This document shows, piece after piece, positions 36,971 through 50,007 of a stretch of 64,000 bases of DNA. The notes under the pieces were generated by a model. That model saw nothing but the letters and a program-made list of their open reading frames with translations, did not search any database and was not told where the DNA came from. Source of the DNA: Toxotes chatareus (Eukaryota; Chordata; Actinopteri; Toxotidae); contig CM028887.1 in NCBI GenBank assembly GCA_016801885.1, positions 23,607,115 to 23,671,114 of the forward strand, in the 5' to 3' direction. The position numbers and the translations under genes are program-made. Position 1 is the stretch's first letter. Each line of letters starts with the position of its first letter.

Positions 36971-39900
36971 TGCCTGTAATTTCTAATACTTTTCTGATAC
37001 TTCTGGCAGATATGCTCCAATGTGATTCAACTTTCCTGCGTTCTCTTGGTGTTTTGAAACACTGCCGATAATTTTCCACTACTTTTATTAATTGGAGGCA
37101 TTGCTTTTCCATTGCCTGTCTAAAGATAATGAGCCACTGACAGCAAACAAAAGGGTGCTTTATTTTCCAAGTAGCTTTATAGACCACAGCTGGTTTGTGT
37201 GTAACATGAAAGGGGCATGTTTAACAAAGCATAGGTCTCGACTGGAGCTGTTTTTTTATGATTTTGGTGCAATGGTACCATTTTATTGTATAGTGCACAG
37301 CACACTGTCTGAAAAGTGCTCAAGATCTGACTTTAAAAAAAAAAAGCTAAAATAAAGTATTCAATAAGGTTTGACCGACAAAGTATAATACTGACATAGG
37401 TATTAATAAAATTCAATTAATATCCAGTCATAGGGAGATGGCAGATAGTGAATGTGGTTTTGAAAAGAGCAGCTGGCATGTTTCCTTGGTTGTGATCGTT
37501 GTTGCTATTTTAGGAACCATTCAGGAAGTGATCTACAGAAAGGGTAGGAGTACTCAGCTCAACTCATCACACACCAACAAAGTACAACTGAATGTATGAA
37601 GGAAACAGTACCTAGAGAGAGATAAAGACATAAGAACCGTGAGGACATGGTACATCTGTGTGGATATTTTATATCTCTTTTTCTTCTACTTTGTCTAGTT
37701 TACTTTGGAGCAGTTGGTTGAGCAGTGCAGCAATAGTTGCTTACTATAAGACTGTTATTATAATAACTGTAAGAATCAAGTTCTCTAAAATTGCATTTGA
37801 TAAGTCTCACAGCACTGTGCAGCACATTTTAGCCCTTGGATACTGATTACTGAAAGCACCCCTGTTCTCCACACCTGCTGAAACCCTCGAGTATTATACC
37901 ATGTTAGCTGATAGTCCATTCTCAGCCTCGGAGGAAACTAAGGAATGCATGAAGTTCAACAATAAAACAAGCCACAATCTACATGAAAAAATCTTAGCTC
38001 AAGTTGCACTTCCACAGCTTTCAACAGCAACTCAGGTCTCTATCAATAGTTGCTGTGTAGAAATGCCGATTCACAAACTACATGACTGACAGTGACTGAC
38101 AGATGAATGTATTGATTATAAGATTACTCTAGTTAGAGAGATCTGTGACAGGGGCGAATGATAACACGTGAGAAGAGACTCGCCAGAGCCGACGTCTGGT
38201 TTCTTTATGTCCAAGTAGTGATGGAGCTGACAAGGGACAGAAGCCAGCTGCACCTGTTCTGTATGTACTCTGTGAAACTGGGCTGCTCTGAGTAGATGCT
38301 GCTCTCCTGTTCATCTCAGACCCACCTCCACTGTACCCCAACTACAAACGCATCTTGTTTTTGGCTACGGTGAAAAATGACATAGCGCCACAGCTCACAA
38401 CATGGCTAGGTTAGGAACCGCTGGAAATATATGGCAATTTTTAGTGGCATCACAACATCCTAGGTTTAAGAAATTTGTCTGGAGCCAGTAAATCACAGTA
38501 GTCTACACTGGTTCTTGGCTGGAGTTTGCTCATTTCAACACCTCAGTTGAAAGCTACAGAAAACGTGGATAACCCGACCTTTTGTCAAATTACTGTTTAC
38601 AAGGCCAAGAGCGAATATGCAAGTGCAACACTCTCAAAGCCACCAAAGGGGGCGGGGTTTGAAAGCAATAGTTTAATGACCACCACAAATGAATTCATCT
38701 AGGTCCTGTGTGAGGCAAAATAAATCCACTGACACTGACAACACAGCCTTTGTTTCAGCCAGATGTGTTGGCTTCTTGTATTTCCAGGCAACACAACAGT
38801 CATCAGACAATTGCTGTCATATTTGTAGGTCCCACTGCTGCACTACCGTTGGACTTCCTGCCTGCAATCACCTGGTATAAATCAGTTATCAGACAGTAGC
38901 ATAGCAACAATGTCGCTAACTGTCTGACCACACAGTTAATATCCTCCCTCATGCTGTCCTGCTCTGCCCCACTGAGTCCTCGCTCCATCTTTTCCTCCCT
39001 ATTGCCCTCTGCAGTATTATCAGATAATGTGTTTTTTTTTCCCTCCTGCACTGCAGCCACTGTGGCACAATTACCCCGGCTGCTGCACTAATGGCTATTG
39101 ATGCAGCTGAGGGCCCCACACACACACTTGCACACACAAACATTCATAAAAAATTCATGACACTGGCTCAATAGGAAGGTGCGGGGGGTCTGGCCAGCCC
39201 TAGGAAGAACAACAAATGTCATTTAACAAAGGAGGGAAGAGGTAGGTGATACAAGTCTCAACATTATCACGGAATATGATACAGAAAAACACTGAAGCAT
39301 ATGAAAACACATAGATTTGTGTATACTACTATACTATACTATTTGAACTACTTTGTGTAGTTCAAATAGACGTGTACCCTGCAACTGAGCAGTTATCTGT
39401 GTCTGTATACAGTATTTGAGCTTGCACATCTGTGGGTATACAGTAACAGCCAGTGTATACGTGTCTCTGTGTGCTGCAGGAGTCTGTGTGGTAGGTAATT
39501 CCCTCTTAGTGCGGGATTTCTCCCTGCCACCGACCTGTGCTAAGAGAGCTTTAGAGCGCTAAGCCTGCTAGCTGAGACTGAACCAGGGATCACCGGAGAC
39601 AAGGAGCAAAGCGATGGAGGAAGGGATGGGGAGGGAGAGGGAAAGAAAAGCATGGGTGGGTCTGAATCATTGAAAGGGAAGAAGGGAGGGCAGATCACAA
39701 GGAGGAAAAATGAAAGGTCAGATGGAGGTAGGAATGGAAGGGTGAGGAGGAGAGAAAAGATGAAGGAGAAAAGGGAAAGAAAAGATCCTTGCTGGGACAG
39801 AACAGAAGTGCCTGTGTGATGGTTGGATGTAGAATAAAGGGGGAAAGGAGGAAGGATGGAGGAGGGACAGACTACAATTCATTACTAGAAAATAATTTTA

Positions 39901-40184
39901 CAGGGGGCGGATTTTTAAATGATCCTGATTGACCCGAGTTTAAACAGATAAACCAGTAGCACGGCGATCATGGGGGGGTCGCTTAGCACCAACAGGAAGT
40001 AGAAAGCTGGCCGTCAAAGAGGAGGTGATACTTCATCAGTATTCACTGCTGACTGTACTGTTTTACTGTAGCTGCATAAAAATATGAGACATGAAGTCAT
40101 GCTGGCAAGAAATGTTTTGTTAATTTCTTAATTTTCTTGAAGACCTTTAGTCACAACAACACAACCATCACTATGACCAGCAGT
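36971..40184. other. intron 1 segment: mostly unique sequence
   Basis: It contains an A-run (37335-37345), a purine-rich block (39600-39880) and otherwise non-repetitive AT-rich sequence. The stretch 39470-39600 (GTAGGTAATTCCCTCTTAGTG..., TAGAGCGCTAAGCC) is a weak candidate conserved element. No exon was recognised. Confidence 0.5.
39600..39880. repeat. purine-rich low-complexity block
   Basis: GGAGGAAGG and GAAAGG motifs dominate the plus strand for about 280 bp. Polypurine blocks of this kind recur at intervals through the intron. Confidence 0.65.
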
Positions 40185-40330
40185 AGAAAGTAACTGAGTA
40201 CGCTCAACTACTGCACATGAGTAGTTTTATTTTCTGCAACTTTATACTTTTACTCCACTACATTTATTTTACAGCTATAGCTACATGTGACTTTGAAGAT
40301 TAAGATTTTAAATACAGTAGTTGAGGCCCC
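40185..40330 (+). repeat. truncated copy of the 'GTAACTGAGTAC' teleost repeat
   Basis: AGTAGAAAGTAACTGAGTAC, then CTGCAACTTTATACTTTTAC, TCCACTACATTTATTTTACA and GATTAAGATTTTAAATACAG follow the order of an abundant teleost interspersed repeat, with internal deletion. A longer copy in the opposite orientation is at 54755-55400. Confidence 0.65.
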
Positions 40331-42199
40331 TTGACTTCTAGCATTATCTGGTGAACAACAAATCACATGAGAGTGAGAAAAGCACTGTTAGAAGTGCTGG
40401 ATTCATAATAGAGTTGATGGAGAGCGAGTAGCAGATAAAGAAATACTGAGGATAAAAGATAAAAGACCAAAACTGGCAAGACTTGGTCAAAAAAGAACTG
40501 AACATGACCTTGTTCAGAAGGCCATCACAGTACACTTAAGAGAAAATAATGTTGGAGGAAATACTTAGAAGCAAGGACACTTAAGCTTTTTTTTTTCCAG
40601 TGCCCACATTTGTCATTAAATTCACTAGTTCATTAAATTTTGTATCAACTCCAAAACTGAGTTTTCAAATAGGAAAGAGTCTCTGAAATGGTGGCTGCTT
40701 GTTGACCAGAAGAGACTGAACAGCAAAACCACCAAAACTGACCAGCATTTGGCTGATGGCAACTTTTGACGTCTCACAGTGGATGGTGATATGAGGCAGT
40801 GCTGGCTCACTACTACTTGTTGCCACTGGACTGCAACCTTGAGCAAACAGTCAAACCAGAGCAAACCACACATACTGTAGACACACGTTCATGCCAAGTT
40901 CATGACATTGTGTAGTCACCATGTTTCCTTTAGAAACAGGCCAGTCCGCCTTTCTGCATCCTCTTCCTTATGTTACACAAATGTATGTATGCATCCATTA
41001 AGACATATACTATTCTCTCCCTGTCCTTACATTAATCCTGCTCGTGATACAGACAATGGTTACGTTGGGATTAAGGTTTCTTGACAGTGGGTGGTCAGTT
41101 TCAGGACTCATCTACCGTGGGCAGATGCTGCATGTTACATGATGAACCAGAAAACTGTTCACAACAATCAGTCATGGCTGCAGGACCCAAACTCTTTGCT
41201 ATCACACGTTCACATACCTACATGGACAACACATTCACTCTGCTCTCACATTTATGAGGAATGCAGCACAAATATGCACATTAACTCACACACGCACAAT
41301 CACACACACATCGTGGTGTATCACAGTGGACCTAGGCATCTCTGATAACAACCTCATCCATATTTTACGGTTTGTGTGTGTGTGAGTACTTGAGGGGTGA
41401 AAGGAACAAAGATGAGTTCCCTCCTTTCTACTATCAATAATGTAAAATCTAAACTGTCGTTCAGATGCTTCTTCAAGGCTATGCTACCTATTGTATGCAG
41501 AAGAGCAGGCCAGCAGCCTTCTAACAAAATCCAAACAAAAAGGAAGCACCAGCACACAAGCTACAGAGATAATACAATCACACTGAACATACAAAAGACC
41601 TTCCACTGGTTCTCAGTTTACTTAAGAACATTTTTCAGGCACTTAAATATCTCAGTATACCAGTGGCTTTGTATTCTAGCTTCATTTCAAGCCGTCTCTT
41701 CTCGAGCTAGACTGATAAATTGGCTGGGCCAGTATACTGGCCAGTATGAGCTTATTGCAGATATGGTGGTATCTGCGTGTATGTCAGGTAAGTTACAAGA
41801 CATCACATAAAGGAAATGCCACCAAACATTGTCACCAAACAGTGTCCCCATTAAATGTGAAATGGACTGCATTTATATAGTGTTTTTCTAGTCTTATCGA
41901 CCATTCATAGCACCATGCTCTGGCAACAGTGTCTCCCTCACTCAGCTTGTCCACAAAAGACCAGTGACAAGTTAATTTTTTAATGTAAAATCTCCCACCT
42001 AATACATATCTTGGTCACAACTCTTTAGTATCCACATCCTTATTAAACTGTTTTCTTTTAAGAGTTCTTTAAGTAAAAGTCAAATATTGGCTGAGACATT
42101 ATTAACAGTTTTTTAACCTTTCTACTACTGATATTGGTATCAGCCTCAGAAATCCAATATAGGTTGGCCTATAAGCTCTTCATTCAGTGTGCTGGCACA
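40331..42199. other. intron 1 segment without recognised features
   Basis: Unique AT-rich sequence. Several open frames of 60-140 codons here (for example 41397-41810) show no recognisable protein similarity and no splice-supported structure. Confidence 0.5.
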
Positions 42200-42515
42200 T
42201 CAGTATGCTTCATTATACAGCAACTAATGACTATTTCTATTTTGATTAATCTACTTTTTTGATTATTCAATCAACCATTTGGTCTAAGAAATGTCAAAAA
42301 ATGCCTGTCACAACTTTGTTGTTATGTTGGACCAAATATCCAAAACTTTAGTTTTAGTAAAATTTAGTTTACTATTGTATATGATAAGGAGAAGCAGGAA
42401 ATCCTGCCATTTCAGAAATGTGAACTCGAGAATATGTGGCATTTTTTTCATTGTTTTCTTTTCTTTCTATCTGTCAACTAATCATTTAATCGACAAATCA
42501 TTTAAGCTGTACTAA
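42200..42515. repeat. AT-rich terminal-inverted-repeat teleost element
   Basis: The left end reads CAACTAATGACTATTTCTAT then TTGATTAATCTAC. The right end reads CTGTCAACTAATCATTTAAT then CGACAAATCATTTAAGCTGT. Between them are TTTGGTCTAAGAAATGTCAA, ACCAAATATCCAAAAC and TTTAGTTTACTATTGTATAT followed by AAGGAGAAGCAGGAAATCC. The order matches a common fish repeat with 'ATCGATTAATCG' ends, here diverged. The inverted ends suggest a non-autonomous DNA transposon. Confidence 0.65.
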
Positions 42516-42839
42516 TACATGCAGTAAATTACAGGCTTTTTCATATAATATCAGCAGGTGGCCTCCATAAGTCTTAACCTTTTAAAAACTACGGCAGAAC
42601 CATTCACCATCATCACTGATTCTAGGAAGTAAAATTATTCTAATCTACATGAATGGGCTGTCCCAAACATGCTATCCTCTGAGACTGGGAATGACTGCTC
42701 ATTTACAAACTGGCAGCTACTGTATGTACTGGATTAATACACATTCAGATAAAGTGAAATTGTTCAACAAGTCTGCAAAATTCGTAACAGGGGAACTGAC
42801 TCTGCAGCAAACTTCTCTTCCTCAAGAACTACAAGCAAG

Positions 42840-42990
42840 AGGGTGGTTTAGCCAAAGCGCAAGTTACTACAACGGTGTGGGTTTGAATACCCTTTGTCAC
42901 ATGTCTCCTCACTTTCTCATCCGTCCATCCTGTCTCACATTACTGTAAACTGGTGCAACATTGTCCTTAAAATTCTTAAAAAAAGAAAAG
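42840..42990 (+). repeat. tRNA-derived SINE, decayed
   Basis: A box-A-like TTTAGCCAAAGCG and a box-B-like GGGTTTGAATACCC lie about 30 bp apart. The 3' body ATGTCTCCTCACTTTCTCATC...CCATCCTGTCTC matches the conserved body of a common teleost SINE, and an A-rich tail follows (42970-42990). The internal promoter boxes are degraded, so activity is unlikely. Confidence 0.6.
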
Positions 42991-44366
42991 AATGATCTAT
43001 AAACAAGTTAAACAAGAGGAGCTGCTTTGTGTACAGAGTGGAGGACTGACTCTCCGGAGCAGCTGCAGTGTGTGAATACGGTATGGGTAAATGTATAATC
43101 GTGAACCACAGGGAAACACAGATTTGAATTGAACATTGAATTGACTGATTATAAGAGCCAACTACTATTGGATGCAGGCTGTCCTAAAATCCCAGACTGA
43201 AGTTTTAACAATAAAGTGTTAGCAGGCAAATGCAATGCAAAGTTGTCGAGTGGTGAGGCAACTAAAAAAACCCATGAAACAAGTTGAGCAAATATTTGAG
43301 GACTGAAACCTGAACAAGGCCTTCTGCCGTACCCTGCTGTAAGTACAAGCTCCTCAACAGGCAGAGTAAGCTTGCATGTGTGTGCACGACACAAGTATCA
43401 CTAACTGTTATTTACTTTTGCTTTATTTAAAAAAAAATCTTCACTTTAACTGCAAGTAAATAACTAAAACGTTCTGAACTGTACCTGCAGTTTATTGCTC
43501 CAACAGCCTCAACGGAGGGAAAACTGTTCCTTCACTTATTCAAGGGTCTGCGCTGAACGTGTGTGTGTTCCTGTAGAACATGTGAACAAGCGTGGGTGGA
43601 AGGGAATGTGGTCACAGCCGCCCCAAATCAAAAACATCCAGAGTGTGTGCATGTGTGTGTGTGCGTAGGGACCGAGGGACAAGAGTGAGAAGAAGCAAAA
43701 AAAAAAGAGTGACAAAAATCTGAATACAGTGCACAGACAAGCAGGAGAGATAAAGGGGAGACGTTTAGCCGACACAGTCAATAAATAGCAGAGGGAGTCA
43801 GCGAAATTAGCGTGTAATGAGTTGAAAACAGCATGCCTGTGATGTCACGAGTGTTTGTCGACGTCACGCTCTGCGTGTGTGCTTGTACGTACTGGTGAGT
43901 GTCAGCTCCATGCCAGCTCACTGGTTTAAATATAGCACTTGGGCAACAGTCCCAGCTGACATTAACAATGCTATAGCCACTAAGACCCATCTACACTACA
44001 TTAGCGCTGTACTAACGCTGAAACCAGAGAAGTAGTGAACAGAGGGAGGGAGGAGTGGGACGGAGAGGAAGGGAGGGAAGAGGGAAGGCCTCGGATTCAT
44101 GAAAACTCAGCCGCCCACACTCCGGCCTCTGCTGCCAAGACTCGAGCGGGACAAAAGTGTGTGTGTGTGTGTGTTGAAGTGTGTGCGTTTGTGAGTGTGA
44201 GACATTCCTCGGTGAGGTGGATGCCAAGGAGCGAGCAGAGCCGAAGACAGACTGTCCTGAGCTACTGTGTTTTAGTGGAACTAACGAGCCCCTCGCTGTG
44301 CACCCTGGCCTCGCAGCTGTAAACTTGTTAGCGATTAGGTAATCAGATCTGACTGGATGTTTTGTC
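42991..44366. other. intron 1 segment without recognised features
   Basis: Unique sequence with short GT runs (43640-43664, 44157-44174) and a purine patch (44035-44090). GTGTGAATACGGTATGGGTA (43071) resembles the tail of a teleost repeat but is too short to call. Confidence 0.45.
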
Positions 44367-44393
44367 AAAAAAAAAAAAAAAAAAAAAAAAAAA
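44367..44393. repeat. poly(A) run (A27)
   Basis: A homopolymer immediately left of the SINE-like head at 44395-44500. Confidence 0.92.
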
Positions 44394-44394
44394 G

Positions 44395-44500
44395 GGGTCA
44401 CAATTCTGCTTTTAAGCAACATCGTGGCCAACTGGTTGGGAGACACGTGCCTGTGACGGAAAGGTCACAGGTTTGATCCTCGCAATAGCCCATGTGTTTC
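44395..44500 (+). repeat. tRNA-related SINE head
   Basis: Box A fits TGGCCAACTGG (44430-44440). Box B is CAGGTTTGATCCTC (44468-44481), with a 27-base gap between them, in the order and spacing of a tRNA-derived SINE promoter. There is no cloverleaf I can complete, so it is not a tRNA gene. Confidence 0.5.
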
Positions 44501-47500
44501 CATCAATATCTCCACAAAGAAATCTGCCTGCTTACACAAACACTGTGAAACATGGCAGCCACGGGTGAACATGTGCTGTTGTTTGTCTCTGTTCTTTGAT
44601 AACTAACCAAAAGTTGTGTGAGCTTACAGCAAAACGTTTGGTGTCACTCACACAGGATCAACATGCAATTTTCATTTTTAGACTCACAACGTGGTGCTGA
44701 TATTCAACAATCATAGAAAGGAAAAAACACAAGAGAAATATATTCTACTTTGTCCACTAACAGTGGCCTCAACAGGCTGGAATGCAACAGAGCCACAGGA
44801 CGTGCTGTGTTTTGTGGCACGACACTGTTGCGGCGTTCACTAACTGTTTCCTCACTAACACATGTAATGAACAAGCTCACACCTGCTCCCTGTGGGTTGT
44901 CAAATGTCATTCTGGAAAGATGAACGCACCAACAACGTAAATACAGACCATCAACACCAAATCACCTCTGTAATGCACAGACATCAGACTGATGATATCT
45001 AATGGCACAGGATTACTGTTCCACTGGCTGGGTCATCAAGCTCGCACTGAGCTGATGCACAACAGGAAAATAACTGGTCAAACTTTAAGGGAAGGAGGAG
45101 CAGAGCAGTCCAAACCTTAATCCAACACCATGTCCATCTCATACTAATGTCCCCAACTAAAATATGACCGAACAAGACTATCAATGCACAAGTACTGATC
45201 TTGCATTTATATAGAATTTAAATAGAATGCATACAATGCATTTTTGTTTTAAAAGGGGCTGCTTTTATGCTAAATTATGAATATAATCTATTTATCATCA
45301 TCATCATCTGAACACCACAGTGCCGTGTTTCCCCCAACTAATCACTATATAGCCTTTATTTAATCAGGTATTCTCATTGAGATCAAGATCTCTTTTGCAA
45401 AAGAAATGCAGCAGAGAAAAAAAACAAATACAGAGATAAGACAGACAACAAAACACAGCCAGTCACACACAAGGAGACAGTCACAGACGTCCCAAAAACA
45501 GGACCCCAGGTAAAAGTTAAAACTCATCCAAAGGGATGAGACCAATGTTCTCAGCCTAAAAATCGTGAACTGGTTAAAATGAATGAATGCTTGATGCAGG
45601 CGGTTATCGACAGTCCTGGGATAGATTCCCACAGCGTAGGATTTCACTCACCAACAGTATCGCTGCGACACCAGCGATACTATCAGTGGCTGAATTGCAT
45701 ATTACTGGAAAGAGAAGGGCCCTTCTTCAACACGCTTCATCTTGTCTTCACTATCAACAATCTCCACTGGCATTATAAACTTGTGGGAGAAAAGACAAGA
45801 GAAGCAGCTTAAGTGGACGAATCACAGCTCTTTAGGTTTTTTGGAGGTGTACATCAGCTCCAGCATGCCCTACAGTAGCTCCATCCATCAGCTTTGTAGC
45901 TAAGCTGTAACCGCACAATAATATAAATCCAGCTTTACACTCAATCTCAATTTTTTTTTTTTTTTTCTGCGTCCATGTCGCCATGAAGGTCTGTGTGATG
46001 GAAATTTCATCATTTGCCCAGGTCGGCAAGAGTCTGCATGGACCTGTGTGCATATGTCCGTGTGCGACACAGAATTTATGAGCCTTTGCTGCACATGTGT
46101 AAACAAGCCTATGCAGGGCAAATTTTGAGCTGATGCGGACTCCAAATGTGAGGACCACTTTACAAGCATAATGTTTCTGTGTGTGTGTGTGTGTTTGTCA
46201 GTGTGTGCAGTGGACAGGAAGCTAACAACACACGTCCAGTATACATCAAGGAACTATAATTATTGGCTTTTAGAATGCCCCTGTGAGTTGGACACTGTCT
46301 TTTTGCACCTAAGCCATTGTGTCACGTGTCTTAACCTTCACCCCAACATACAGCATTTGATGGACAATTTAACCATGCTATATACAGATTACAGATCATG
46401 CAGAGATTTGTTTATATAGGAATAAACCCCTAACTATCCCAGTGTTAGTGCAAACTGGATACCTGGCTGATGGCAGAAGGCGGAGAGGCTGCACAGTGTT
46501 TAGCTAGAAACCCTCCCATTATCAGACAATTACAAGTCTGCAGGTGTCAATCCTGTGAAAGTGCATATTAGCAAGAAATTTAGCTGCTTCCAACTTAATT
46601 TTCTGACCTGGAGAAAGTTCACATATATGTGATAGTTAAACAGAAGCAACAGAAGAAAAAGAAACAAAGTCTTACAACTAAGCTTTATGTGGTTATAGTG
46701 AGAATATCATATCCCTGGTCCTCTTTACCTGTACACACTGCCTTTGACGTTTTGCAGATCCCTAACATACTCTCATGAGAATATTGTCAAAGAAATGGTG
46801 GGAAAGACAGAATGGGCTCCCAGTGTCTTCTTCTCCTTTCTCACTAATAGTTAGCCAATAAACACAAACACACACTTTCCATAATTATAGGCTTGCCCCT
46901 GCCCCGACATGGGTGTGTCTGAGAACCATTAGACCAAAGCACAGTGTACTGGGATACACATGACAATACAAAACACTCAAGAATATTACACTTAAACAGT
47001 TTGAACCATGGAACTGCAAGTCTATTATTTCCAATTCATAGCTATAATCTGCCATGACTGGTTTAACCATTTCTTGCTGCTTTGTCAAACACAGTCTTGC
47101 TGAATTTGTCACACTGTTTTTTCACATTTCATCTATTTTCTCTTTGTACATTTCAGGCATTCCTCAAAACTGACAATTACTATACCGACATTGCAAACCA
47201 ACCAGTCCTACAGCACACACATTTCACAGCCAAAGAGTCATTTCTGGCATTCAGCCTCATGTTGTGAAGTTTTCATATCCAGCTAAATCATGACATGAGC
47301 ACATTTGCAGCTGTACTCATCCTATAGGTGCAGGTGAAACTGTACTGAAGCATGCCTTCTCCACACAGTACACATCCAACAACAGTCTGTAACAAAACCC
47401 CTACAGATTAAGGCCCTCTGGGTATTTGTGTATGCATGCGTGCATAGTCACATCAGCAGCATACTTGGCTTTCCTAGAATGCCTGCTTCTGTAGTGACTA

Positions 47501-47689
47501 CATACAGCCATCTAGCTGCAGCTCTTCTGAAGAAAATGGGAGAGGGTTGGCAGATTTTTCTCTCATTTCCTTTCATCTCCTTTACAATTCATGGCTAAAT
47601 AACGCCAAGAACTTACGATGTAGCATAAAAGGCTACCAGCACCCAGATCTCTGTAATTTAGCTATTGAATGCTGTGTTTGCAAACAATG
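44501..47689. other. intron 1 segment: unique sequence with one suspected repeat
   Basis: The stretch 45800-46160, with a T17 run at 45950-45966, looks repeat-derived. Read on the minus strand it has AAAGCTGGATTTATATTATT and TGTGCGGTTACAGC, which resemble a fish repeat I cannot name. A short GT run is at 46177-46194. No gene was recognised. Confidence 0.45.
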
Positions 47690-48140
47690 TGTCACCATCA
47701 GTGACTAGGAGAGGAGCAGAAAGGGACGGAGCAGAGAGATACCACTGTGTCTTTAAGCAGTAATCCCTCCATTCTCGGAGCATTTGTTGCCGGCCATGGG
47801 CCATGGGCGGTTCGGTTTAATGTCCACACGGGCTGCTGGGAGGTCCTGCACTATTAAAATCACTGCTGCTCTCTAGAGCTGTAGCTGGTCAGGCTTGCGT
47901 GGCTCTTAAATAATGACTGAGGCTACCTCCGAAATTAAAGACGCTCTGATTTTGCATTTCAAAAGGGGAGGAACTTGGCTCATTGCAGCAACAAAAGGGA
48001 TAACAATGTTGACATTCCCGACATGTATCCCTTGGTCTTTTCTAAAGGAAACCGGAGCTTGCTCACCGGAGATGTGTGAACAGGGGACGCTACCCACTTT
48101 GCCGGTGTCCATCTCCCTCTTTTTATGAAAGCAACAGCAG
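47690..48140. promoter_or_regulatory. candidate intronic enhancer close to exon 1
   Basis: This is the longest stretch of balanced, repeat-free sequence in the intron, about 1.2 kb inside from exon 1. It contains TTGTTGCCGGCCATGGGCCA, CGGTTCGGTTTAATGTCC, TATTAAAATCACTGCTGC and ATTTTGCATTTC (octamer-like). It also has AACAAAAGGGATAACAATG (two SOX-like cores in tandem), CATTCCCGACATGTATCCC and TCACCGGAGATGTG. Composition and motif density suggest constraint. It could also be an alternative promoter, as CpGs are locally frequent. Confidence 0.35.
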
Positions 48141-48822
48141 TAAACCATCGTGATTTGTCCTTTGAAAATGACCAAATCTGATCATTTAAAGATCTCTTCT
48201 GCAGACCTGCTCATCAGTGGAAAAAAAAAAAAAAAAGACTACAAGCCAAGATCCTCATAGCACAGCCATAAGAAACACAGCAATCCTCCATATGTTACCA
48301 CTGCCCCCTACCAACAGGAAACCACTGTAGCATTCATATAAAATCTACTGTGAGTTTATATGGACTCTGTTTGACTTATAGCATTTGCATTTCCTAAAGC
48401 ACCACTGCGTTGTCTTTACAGGAGTAGGCAGGTTTTGTGGAAGTAGCGGAGCCTTCTTGTAAGATTTTATCATGTGATGACTGCATTATTTTAAGAAGGT
48501 TAATTAGGAATTAATCCACAAACCTAACTTACCCAACACTAAATGTTCAGTAACTACTGTGGCAGCCATCTGAAGTTATTTTCAAATCTGATGGCAGGGT
48601 ACTTTCAGTGAGGAGGTGGCTGTTACTAGGTGTTTGCAACACAGTGAGGACTGGCTGTTGATTTTGAGAGTATGTTACAAAGGTTACAGAACAGGCTGGA
48701 GTGTAAACTGCTGCTGCTGCTGCTGAGACCAAGGAAGCAATGTTGCAATGCTAATGTGTGCCTGTCTTGCAGAATGATTTGCACCCAAAAACACAGAAGA
48801 AGAAAGAAGAAGTTGCTTTCAT

Positions 48823-48858
<36 letters not shown>

Positions 48859-49367
48859 CAGCTATCCCCCAAAGTTGGTTTTAAGTTTCTGAACTGAAAA
48901 TCATAGCTTGACAATTAGCAGTGCCTTCCAAACTTTCAGCCTTCCTTTGAGCACAAAGCAGCACTGATCTTGCAAAAGATCAAATATCAGCTGTCAGGCT
49001 TGTCATTTCCAAAATCTTGCAGCATTGGAGCCCTAGCAGCCTGTTTTCTTCAACAAGGGGCTGATTTTCTTTGTAAACAAAAGCACCAGTTGGCACTGGT
49101 TTGAAAAAAAAAAGTGAAGCGTGTGTTTCCAAAGCAAATTGCCAGCGCTCAGTGAATGTGTTTTCAACAAGTTTTCACAGTGGTGAACAAGTAGTAGTAG
49201 TAGGAGTTCAGCTTGCAGCATGATGGGGGTCCAAGAATTTGGGGGACGGAGATGGAGGGGAAATGAAAGAGAGGGGGTGTGTGGTTGAAGTGTGTGCTAT
49301 GTTTATGTGTGAGTGTGAGAGGGGTGTCTCGGGAAAGTCTCGGCCGTGTTAGAGAGCCCGGTCTTAC
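48141..49367. other. start of intron 1 next to exon 1
   Basis: A-runs lie at 48222-48236 and 48825-48857 (A33), a (CTG)5-type run at 48710-48724 and a (TAG)4 run at 49191-49202. The donor GTAAGA is at 49367-49362. No conserved block was recognised. Confidence 0.5.
48825..48857. repeat. poly(A) run (A33)
   Basis: The longest homopolymer in the window. It follows GAAGAAGAAAGAAGAAG-type purines and has no recognisable retroelement body. Confidence 0.95.
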
Positions 49368-49745
49368 CGCTATTAGCGTGTTATTCCTCTGCTCCGTGGA
49401 GGAGGCAGAGTCCGGGTCCGGCTGCTTGCTCTGCGGCTGCTTGCTGCTGCCGCTGCCGCCGGCGGACTTCTTGGCCCTCTGCTCCAGACTCCGCTGGTAC
49501 AAGCTGACCGTCTCCCTCCGCTCTATCTCCAGCTGCTCGGCGTGGGCTTGCTGGTACCTGCTCTCGCAGTTTACGTGGTGTCTCCGGCAGCCCTCTATCC
49601 GCTGCCTCAGTCTCTCCACCACGGTGCTGTGCTTAGGTATGCCCACCGCCCCGGCGGGCACCACGCTCCCGGCGGCCGGGTTCATGCTGTTGTTGATGCA
49701 GATACTGCCGTTGGGTCCGGCAGCGGGGGAGGCGAAGTCCCCCAT
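49368..49745 (-). CDS. maml3: maml3 coding exon 1 (residues 1-126): Notch-binding N-terminal domain
   Basis: This exon encodes the N-terminal region of mastermind-like 3, a nuclear coactivator that clamps onto the groove formed by Notch intracellular domain and CSL/RBPJ on DNA. The MamL-1 helix spans about residues 37-95: it starts IPKHSTVVERLRQRIEGC, continues with RRHHVNCESRYQQA, and ends in a basic EQRAKK stretch. In the family this single bent helix is sufficient for ternary-complex binding. A low-complexity Gly/Ser/Gln tail (residues 94-120) follows, then the conserved EQRNNTLIA before the donor GTAAGA at 49367. The start is the ATG at 49745. It has G at -3 and +4, and an in-frame TAG lies only seven codons upstream (49766-49764), so the frame cannot begin earlier. 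The exon is 378 bp with an open phase-0 end. Confidence 0.95.
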
Positions 49746-49980
49746 CACTGGGCCGAGTGGCTGCTATTTTGGAAGAACTTTTCTCCCCGTCAAGCTCACC
49801 GCCACTACCACCGCCGCCACCTCCTCCTCCTCCGACCACCAGCTCCTCCACCTCCACCACCTAGTGTCCTCTCCCTCTCTGTCCTCCCCGGTGAAGGGTC
49901 CCAAGCAGCCAGGCAGCCGGGCAGTGGACGGAAGATATGACCGACAAACAGCCGTTGAAGCGAGCAACAACCGGGGAGGT

Positions 49981-50007
49981 TTAAAGGGCTGCGAGCCTAG
50001 CGGTCAT
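49981..50007 (-). other. upstream ORF of 8 codons in the presumed maml3 5' UTR
   Basis: An ATG at 50007 opens MTARLAAL and stops at TAA (49981), about 235 bases before the maml3 start. If this part is in the mRNA it could damp initiation at the main ATG. Transcription of the region is inferred, not shown. Confidence 0.4.

Noticed and set aside
41397..41810. Plus-strand open frame of 137 codons
   Set aside because: No recognisable similarity and no periodic codon signal; it sits in ordinary AT-rich intron.
44430..44481. tRNA gene with A and B boxes
   Set aside because: The promoter boxes fit, but acceptor, anticodon and T arms do not pair into a cloverleaf; a SINE head explains it better.
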